A DNA stretch of 64,000 bases from Endotrypanum monterogeii (lineage: Eukaryota > Euglenozoa > Kinetoplastea > Trypanosomatida > Trypanosomatidae), in the NCBI GenBank assembly GCA_000333855.2, contig CM007344.1, forward strand, positions 314,598 through 378,597, given 5' to 3'. Below are positions 57,922-64,000 of this stretch, one piece after another; position 1 is the first letter of the stretch, and every line of letters starts with the position of its first letter. Under the pieces are notes generated by a model. The model was not told the origin of the DNA. It did not search any database and saw only the letters and a program-made list of their open reading frames with translations. The position numbers were made by a program, and so were the translations under genes.

Positions 57922-60900
57922 ATGAAGTGGTCCGCTTCAGTGCTTCAGCCAGCGCCGGCGAAGGCACAAGAGGCGCACGCAGACCCCACTCGTCGCGAAG
58001 CGAATAGCAAAAATGAGAGGCGCAACAGCCTTCACGGGGCCACGTCGGTCTCCGAAGCCATGAACACCCCTACGACCGGGCCCAGCGCATCCCCACCACT
58101 GCTTCTCCCCCGCTATAGTGGCTTCGCGGACGGCATCAGCGTCTCACCCTCGCCGAAGCGGCCTGACTTGTTAGCGTTTTTCACGTCACGTACACCGAAC
58201 ACGTCTGCGCGGCAGTTGACGGCAGCACCACGGGCGTCTCCGCTACAGCCGCCGCCGCCGCACCAGCAGCGATTTCAGGATGCATCCGGGAGCCCTCGAT
58301 TTTTTTTTACCCCTTCCACCTCGTTCCGTGAGACTCCGCTGAAGCGACGCGTGCAGCACATCCCTGTGCTGTCTAGTGGCACACCACCGCGCAGCTCCAC
58401 AGTTACCTCCGCTCCAACTGCAAGTTCTTCAAAGTCTCCGCTCCACGAAAGCGCACCTGACCTCCACCCAATATTTAGATCAAGTGCTGTAGGGACTTCG
58501 CCGGGGAGGAGCTCAACGCCGAAGCGCCTGACATCGGCGCCCCAGACCTCCACTGCGTCTCGCCAAGGCAGTAGTATCCCTGGAAGGCAGGAGGCTTCAG
58601 GGGCATCGCATGGTGGAGCGCCATCTTCTTCGCTCGCAACACTATCACAGTCTACGACTTCTTCTACAGCTCCTTCGTCGACCTGCGATGGCCAGAAGGG
58701 ACGAGCGTCTTCACACACAGGTCTCCTTGCAATGACTGAGCGCAGCAGCGGTTCTCCGCTCACGCGGCTGACCGCATTCGGCTCTCCGGTGGTGTTGGTT
58801 CCCACCAAAAAAAATCAGACCTCTCCTCCATCCACATTCGAGGCCACCGTCGCAGAACATACAAAGACGGCAGAGGCGCCGGACTCGATGCGTCCGGCCC
58901 AGACATTTTCCGCTGCCATTCGTGTGCGCTCGTCGCTCCCTAACGTGCCGACCAATGAAGGGGCACATGCTGTGGTCCTCGGCCCCGCAAAAGGAAACAT
59001 CAATATTGCAACATCAGGGTACACGAATCGGCTGGTTGCTGCAGGAGCGTCCAGTGCCACAACTGCGCGTTTCGAGACACCCCGAGATCACTCAGGGCTA
59101 GGGAGTGTGGACGGGGTCAACATCACCGTCCCAGACAAGAAGAGTATCCTCGTCTCGGCACCGGGGTGCTCTACTTCCCCAACTGCGGTTGGCTCCCCCG
59201 AAGCGCCAAGCTCAGATGCAGCAGCGAAGCCGGTGCCACGGAAGGCTACAGTAGTTTCTACCGCAGTGACAACGCCTTCTGCTGCAAAGGCTCCGAGCAA
59301 AAAGTCGGATGCGAAATCCGTATCCGCAAGCACCACCGCGGCCGCTGGCAGAGCGGACGACAGCAACAACGAAGACAGGCAATCAAGCACCACGCCAGTT
59401 GTAGACCCTAAAGCGGGTCGCCGCTCACGCACGCCAAGGTCAATATCGCAGGTGAAGAAGTCTCGCGATGCCCCACGAACCTCTACCAGCCCCGCATCAC
59501 CGTTGGCTTGCAGCTCTTCCCCTCAAACACCACACAAATCGACAACGATGTATCCGGGCGCCTCGCCACGGACCCCCAAGATGTCCTCTAGTTCTGGGAA
59601 GGCACCCCACATCGCACTTAATAGTGCCGCCGCTTCCCCAAACAGCCACCAGGATGCAGTACGGGGAGGGAATCTATCAAGCGTTACAGTAACGAACGGT
59701 GTGCCTGGCGTTCGTTCCTTCCCTACCGTTTCTGCCGGGCCTGCTGTCCCCCTTCCATCATCTCACTCCAATGGGACGCGCAGCCAACGCGCGGCGACTA
59801 TCTTGAGTGAAACGCTCTCTGTCGTGCGGCCCATGGCACCTGTTGTGCATGTGCGCATCCGCCCAGTTCTGCCCTCGATAGGGGAAAGCAGTAATCACAG
59901 GAAGGTCTACTTCCTCGATCACCAGAACGTTATGGTGGTGCGTACTCGTCCCAGAGCTTCCTCCGCAAACGCATCCATGCTGACTTTGCCCTCGACCCTC
60001 ATCGACCTCACGGCGCCTCGACGCGGCCGCCAGAATGGGGCTACTGTGCCTATGCTAAAGCTATCCAGCTTCGAGCCTCGCACGCCGCGCTCCTTTGCTT
60101 GTCTCAAAGGTGCAGCAAATTTTCGCAACGAAAGTCCGGCAGTGGCAACAGCAGGAGGGGCTAGTCGCCGTGAGGAAAAAACATCTGTCTCATTCGCAGC
60201 CGCACCGCATGCCGCGGCGATCTCGACTGCTGCTGCACTAGTGAAGGTGTCTTACCCCGAGAGTCCCTGCGATGGCGATGCGACACTGCTGCGATCTCCT
60301 CTGGCAGCTGACAGCTTGATGGTCTCGAGAAGCTTCACTGCAGCTACCGTTCCTTCGGCGCCCTCCGGTGCAGACGGACGCGGCACTCTTGGTGTCACGT
60401 CGAACATCAGTCCTGCGCTTGGAAGTGTGCAGCCGCTCTCCGGGGTTCAATCCGCACCGATAGCCGTGCTTCACAATCGTACGATTAGCTGGACAAGCCA
60501 GGGGAGTGACGAGCAGCCACCGAGCAGCCGCTTGTCATGCGGGTCGCCATCTGCATTCTTATCTCCACAGCAACCCGGTTTCGGCTTTGCACTCGGTGGC
60601 GCTGCTGTCTCTTCGACCTCGGGTGCTGTGGCTAGCGCGCCACGAAGGCGGCCATGGTTGACAACGTTCAAGTCCTTCACAGAGGAGGAGGCGCCGTCGG
60701 TATCTACAACTCCCCGGGAGCCGAAAGCGGAGAGTTGCTCAGGTGGCACGTGCGCAATCTGCGTAAGTGGACGCGGCAGTAGTAGCGGTGCTGCGCACAG
60801 TGAGGCAGAGACTTCAGCCCCGCCAAGCCGTAAAAGGGGTCTGAAGATCGACCGAAAATTGCGCTCTGGCGGCATCTCGGCCACGACGACGTCGTTGCCT

Positions 60901-63900
60901 ACAGCGAAGACGACCGCACGCAAGAACTCTCAAACCGCCACGCCTTCCAATGTCAACTTGCAAGCGTCCGGTGTGACCTGCGCTCCTCGCTCTGCAAGCT
61001 CTCGCCGGCGTGCGTCGCGCTCGATTCTTGGCGCATCGGTGAGTGTCTCGGAAATGTCGATGACAGCGCCCCTCAAAGGCGGCGGCGGTGCCTCAAGTGC
61101 TGTGAGGCTTGGCGGCGAGGACCCATATGCTGGGACCGTGGAGACGGAGCAGCAGCCCCAGCTGCAGCCGCGGGCGTCTGCCGGGAACAACAGCGTATCT
61201 ACGTCTTGTGCACCCACGGGTACTGAACAGCACTACAGCTTCGAGTTTGTGCACAATGAGGAGGCAACCCAGGCGGACGTCTTCGAAGAGAGCGTGCTGC
61301 GATTCGCTGATGAGGCTTTATTGGCCCAAAACGTGGCCATCATCTGTTATGGCCCCACGGGCAGCGGCAAGACGCACAGCATGATGGGGAGCCAAGTTAA
61401 GCTCAACTCTACTGTACCAGTATCGTCCAGCTCAGCATCTCTCCGCACAGGCACTGAAAAAGGCCAGCGTAGTAGGGGGGTCAGCAATTCCAGCACATCT
61501 TCCCCGGCACCCCTTGACGTGCGGGGACGCCCACCACACCACGCCGTAAAGCAAGCCCAGTTACACGAACGGATCAGCGGTGAGGACGTTAGCAGGGTGA
61601 ATAGGGGAAGCGCTGAGGGAGGTGCACACTGGATCGAGGAGGATAACGAGAGTGACTGCACCAACTCTACTAGAATGGGTACATGCTGGCAGTATGGACA
61701 CGTGGGGCACATATCAACGAGAAACGGGGGCTCAGCTGCACCTTCAACAAGGCGCGATGACCAGCGCAATCCTCTAAGCGGTGGGAGTGGAGAGCTTTTC
61801 TCGAGGTCCTCCACGATGGCCCTCGAATCCACCCCGGATATTGGAGACATAGAGGAGATGGGCATCCTTCCGCGATTGGTTCACACACTTCTGGAGCGAC
61901 GAGGGGAGACCATAGCGATCCGGCGTGACCCCGACGGGGAGGTGACCGGACGCAGCGCGAGCAGTGTGAAGTCAGCGTCTCAGTCGACAAAAAAGCCGAA
62001 CTGCGCCGGTGCCCTCTCGCTGACTCTCCGTCACCTGACCTTCTACGGCATTGAGCTGTACATGGATGAGATGTGCGACTTGCTGGACCCCGGTAAGCGA
62101 CCAATCCAAGCTGTCGGCGACACAGGGGGACTGGAGGGGCTCTGCCAGCGCATCAATGAGGCTCGCGACTACCGCATTGGCGGCAGGCGGGGGGGAGCAA
62201 ACTGCGGCCCCAAACAGACGAGCCGCACCGGGGGCGGCATGTCGATCACGTCTTTGGCCGACCTGCGTCGAGCGTACTCTCTTGCCCACAACAATCGCAT
62301 CACGGCGCGCCACGCTCAAAATGATGCGAGTTCCCGCTCTCACGCCATTTTTCTTCTGCAGCTCAACTTTGATTTGATTGAGTCGACTGAGCCGCCGCAC
62401 GGCGCGGCTCGTGGGAGAGCGACTGGAGAGGACGATAGAAGCCCTTCGGTGCCACCGCACTCGTCAGGGCATGTACAATGTGTTCATTCGTATGTCGCCA
62501 TGGTGGACCTTGCCGGTTGCGAACGGGTAAAGCAGACCAAGGTTGAGGGTGCTGCCTTGCGTGAGGCGCAGTACATAAACAAATCGCTCTCAGCTATTTC
62601 ATCGGTGGTGCTTTCACTGCACCATCACAATGCTCATGTGCCGTACCGCGACTCTAAGCTGACACGGCTGCTGCGGCCTTGCTTGGAGGGTGGTCGCGTA
62701 CTTACTCTAGTGCATGTATCACCTTGTTCTAGTATCGAGACAGTGAACACGCTCAACTTTGCCGACCAGATTCGCCACACGCGAATCCCCACGCACAGAC
62801 TCACCCCTTCTTCCTTGAAGCACCGCGAGCTGCTCGATGTGTTCGCAGACCTCATTGACCCGATGCAGGGGCAGTGGGAGGCGCAGGTGCATCGAGCCCA
62901 AGTGCAGCTCAAACAGCTTTGTGCAGACGTACGACTTTCACACTTCTCGCGTGCCCTCGGCTCCCGTCCGCGCCGAGAAACTTTGAGGGACTCGCTTTCC
63001 AGCGACGTTGTCAGCGAACTCTCCGCAGCGTCTGAAGTAGACGATTTGCTTTCCATCTCCTCTGCTGCTGGGAGCCCAGAGGAGGGTCTCTCGCCTGTGA
63101 CGCAAAAGGGCACCGAGTTCGATCAATGCCGCTTTGCCCTGCGCGCAACGATGCAGCGCCTCATGGGGCCCATCTGCTCACATCATCGCGTCACTATGCG
63201 GGAGGCCGTGCGGGGGATCTGGCGTCAAAAGGAGCAGAGGGTGCTTCTTCACCAGGGGCGCATCCAGCAGCGCATCGACGAGATGCAGGCGGAGGTGCAA
63301 AGGTTGACGACGGCCAATGCCAAGCTGTCGAAGGAAAACAGCACCCCACTCCCACGAGACCCACACGCGCTAGAGCTGAGCCGTCGCATCCGGGAGAGCA
63401 CAGAGGAGCTGGGGGAGTACACCAAAGAGCAAGCAGCTCTCGTTTCTCTCACCACTGCCCTTCGTCAGCGCCTTGCTGCGCAGGATGACGTCGAAGCGGC
63501 GGTGGATGAGCAATTGGAGAATGTGCAGCACCGCATCTCGCAGGCTATGCGAACCCTTTCTGCCGCCGTCGCCGCTCATCCCCCTGGTGACCCACCATGT
63601 GGGGCGGGTGGGGCGTCACCCAAGGAGCCTACGCTGCCCACCGGCTCCTCGAGCACGACAGCTCTGGCGATGAACACCAATGACGACCCTGAGTTGCGCG
63701 ACATCGCACATCAGCAGCTGTCACTTGCTAAGGAGCTCGCGGCTTTGCGGCTCGAGACTGCTTGCTTTGAAATTGGGACTGGTCTCTGGGAGGGTCTGTG
63801 GGCTCGCGCCATGCGCAAAGAAATCATCACAGCTATGGAGGTGGAGGTGTTTGCGATGGAGCGTATTCTGCTTCATCCACAGGCGCTGGCCTTGATGATC

Positions 63901-64000
63901 ACGGCTGACTATACCGACGTGGATGGCGATGGCAGGTGCGTGGAGGAAACAAACGGGACTGCGTTGCCACAGTCGGCACGTTTTTCTGCTTATTCTGGAA
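57922..64000 (+). CDS. Large kinesin-like protein with internal, insertion-rich motor domain (3' end beyond window)
   Basis: One frame stays open from the ATG at 57922 to the window end, over 2,025 codons without a stop. Residues 1 to about 635 are Ser/Pro/Thr-rich, with basic Ser-Pro clusters, and likely disordered. Motor landmarks: VVHVRIRP near residue 641 (strand 1), FEFVHNEEATQADVFE, the P-loop GPTGSGKTHSMMG from residue 1144, switch I NDASSRSH from 1467, switch II DLAGCER from 1529, then YINKSLSAISSVVLSL, VPYRDSKLTRLLR and TLNFADQIR. All nucleotide-binding motifs are intact, so it should be an active microtubule ATPase. The motor core covers about 1,000 residues against a usual 340, because of Ser/Gly-rich insertions between strand 1 and the P-loop (about 440 residues) and between the P-loop and switch I. 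After the motor a coiled coil begins (RIDEMQAEVQRLTTANAKL). The class cannot be assigned by eye. Confidence 0.93.
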   Translation, partial: MKWSASVLQPAPAKAQEAHADPTRREANSKNERRNSLHGATSVSEAMNTPTTGPSASPPLLLPRYSGFADGISVSPSPKRPDLLAFFTSRTPNTSARQLTAAPRASPLQPPPPHQQRFQDASGSPRFFFTPSTSFRETPLKRRVQHIPVLSSGTPPRSSTVTSAPTASSSKSPLHESAPDLHPIFRSSAVGTSPGRSSTPKRLTSAPQTSTASRQGSSIPGRQEASGASHGGAPSSSLATLSQSTTSSTAPSSTCDGQKGRASSHTGLLAMTERSSGSPLTRLTAFGSPVVLVPTKKNQTSPPSTFEATVAEHTKTAEAPDSMRPAQTFSAAIRVRSSLPNVPTNEGAHAVVLGPAKGNINIATSGYTNRLVAAGASSATTARFETPRDHSGLGSVDGVNITVPDKKSILVSAPGCSTSPTAVGSPEAPSSDAAAKPVPRKATVVSTAVTTPSAAKAPSKKSDAKSVSASTTAAAGRADDSNNEDRQSSTTPVVDPKAGRRSRTPRSISQVKKSRDAPRTSTSPASPLACSSSPQTPHKSTTMYPGASPRTPKMSSSSGKAPHIALNSAAASPNSHQDAVRGGNLSSVTVTNGVPGVRSFPTVSAGPAVPLPSSHSNGTRSQRAATILSETLSVVRPMAPVVHVRIRPVLPSIGESSNHRKVYFLDHQNVMVVRTRPRASSANASMLTLPSTLIDLTAPRRGRQNGATVPMLKLSSFEPRTPRSFACLKGAANFRNESPAVATAGGASRREEKTSVSFAAAPHAAAISTAAALVKVSYPESPCDGDATLLRSPLAADSLMVSRSFTAATVPSAPSGADGRGTLGVTSNISPALGSVQPLSGVQSAPIAVLHNRTISWTSQGSDEQPPSSRLSCGSPSAFLSPQQPGFGFALGGAAVSSTSGAVASAPRRRPWLTTFKSFTEEEAPSVSTTPREPKAESCSGGTCAICVSGRGSSSGAAHSEAETSAPPSRKRGLKIDRKLRSGGISATTTSLPTAKTTARKNSQTATPSNVNLQASGVTCAPRSASSRRRASRSILGASVSVSEMSMTAPLKGGGGASSAVRLGGEDPYAGTVETEQQPQLQPRASAGNNSVSTSCAPTGTEQHYSFEFVHNEEATQADVFEESVLRFADEALLAQNVAIICYGPTGSGKTHSMMGSQVKLNSTVPVSSSSASLRTGTEKGQRSRGVSNSSTSSPAPLDVRGRPPHHAVKQAQLHERISGEDVSRVNRGSAEGGAHWIEEDNESDCTNSTRMGTCWQYGHVGHISTRNGGSAAPSTRRDDQRNPLSGGSGELFSRSSTMALESTPDIGDIEEMGILPRLVHTLLERRGETIAIRRDPDGEVTGRSASSVKSASQSTKKPNCAGALSLTLRHLTFYGIELYMDEMCDLLDPGKRPIQAVGDTGGLEGLCQRINEARDYRIGGRRGGANCGPKQTSRTGGGMSITSLADLRRAYSLAHNNRITARHAQNDASSRSHAIFLLQLNFDLIESTEPPHGAARGRATGEDDRSPSVPPHSSGHVQCVHSYVAMVDLAGCERVKQTKVEGAALREAQYINKSLSAISSVVLSLHHHNAHVPYRDSKLTRLLRPCLEGGRVLTLVHVSPCSSIETVNTLNFADQIRHTRIPTHRLTPSSLKHRELLDVFADLIDPMQGQWEAQVHRAQVQLKQLCADVRLSHFSRALGSRPRRETLRDSLSSDVVSELSAASEVDDLLSISSAAGSPEEGLSPVTQKGTEFDQCRFALRATMQRLMGPICSHHRVTMREAVRGIWRQKEQRVLLHQGRIQQRIDEMQAEVQRLTTANAKLSKENSTPLPRDPHALELSRRIRESTEELGEYTKEQAALVSLTTALRQRLAAQDDVEAAVDEQLENVQHRISQAMRTLSAAVAAHPPGDPPCGAGGASPKEPTLPTGSSSTTALAMNTNDDPELRDIAHQQLSLAKELAALRLETACFEIGTGLWEGLWARAMRKEIITAMEVEVFAMERILLHPQALALMITADYTDVDGDGRCVEETNGTALPQSARFSAYSG

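Noticed and set aside
59166..59411. Shadow ORFs inside the kinesin gene on both strands
   Set aside because: They lie within the long continuous kinesin frame and arise from its GC-rich codon use.
1..64000. CRISPR arrays, tRNA or rRNA genes, spliced-leader repeats, telomere repeats
   Set aside because: No direct-repeat/spacer array, cloverleaf with a convincing TTCGA box, spliced-leader exon or TTAGGG array was seen by eye; small non-coding RNAs could still be missed.

Overview
The window looks like nuclear chromosomal DNA of a kinetoplastid, most likely a trypanosomatid of the Leishmania/Crithidia/Leptomonas group. Every convincing protein gene is an intronless ORF on the + strand, as in a polycistronic transcription unit. 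Genes are separated by 0.3-2.9 kb of low-complexity spacer rich in polypyrimidine tracts followed by AG (typical trans-splice acceptors), (GT)n, (CA)n and (TA)n microsatellites and long homopolymers. One gene encodes an amastin, a surface protein family of trypanosomatids. No viral, bacterial, CRISPR, tRNA or rRNA feature was recognised.

Layout. 1-4.6 kb: an amastin gene in long spacers. 4.6-12.2 kb: the WASH-complex subunit WASHC4/SWIP, broken by one apparent frameshift, then a mitochondrial-type protein with an N-terminal J-like domain and a TCAIM-like C-terminus. 12.2-18.1 kb: a gene-free island of unusual composition, with a C/A-rich left arm, an AT-rich centre and a G/T-rich right arm. 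18.1-27.7 kb: a TEX47/BLUF-like protein, a divergent cyclophilin, TRAPP subunit 6 (Trs33), a small membrane protein, an IF-2-type GTPase and an IQ-motif protein. 27.7-30 kb: spacer with an assembly gap and the first copy of a ~550 bp dispersed repeat. 30-37.8 kb: HID1, a small RING protein, repeat copy 2 and an HDAC8-like class I histone deacetylase. 39.8-44.0 kb: a tandem array of RING + four-EF-hand genes containing a 527-N gap. 44-50.7 kb: repeat copy 3, a coiled-coil protein and a type I membrane protein. 51.8-55.8 kb: a long MLH1. 57.9 kb to the end: the start of a very large kinesin, open at the window edge.

Functional themes are membrane traffic (WASHC4, TRAPPC6, HID1), mitochondrial translation (IF-2), genome maintenance and chromatin (MLH1, HDAC) and cytoskeleton or flagellum (kinesin, IQ protein, possibly TEX47-like). 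Neighbours in such units are not expected to be functionally linked. The points most worth a second look are the skew-switching island at 12.2-17.8 kb, the RING-EF-hand fusion array, the kinesin whose motor core is spread over about 1,000 residues, and the TEX47-like and TCAIM-like proteins. Several oddities (the WASHC4 frameshift, the duplicated sequence around the 10-N gap, all-to-G mismatches at a gap edge) look like assembly or sequencing artefacts. All family assignments rest on reading motifs by eye; no search was run.
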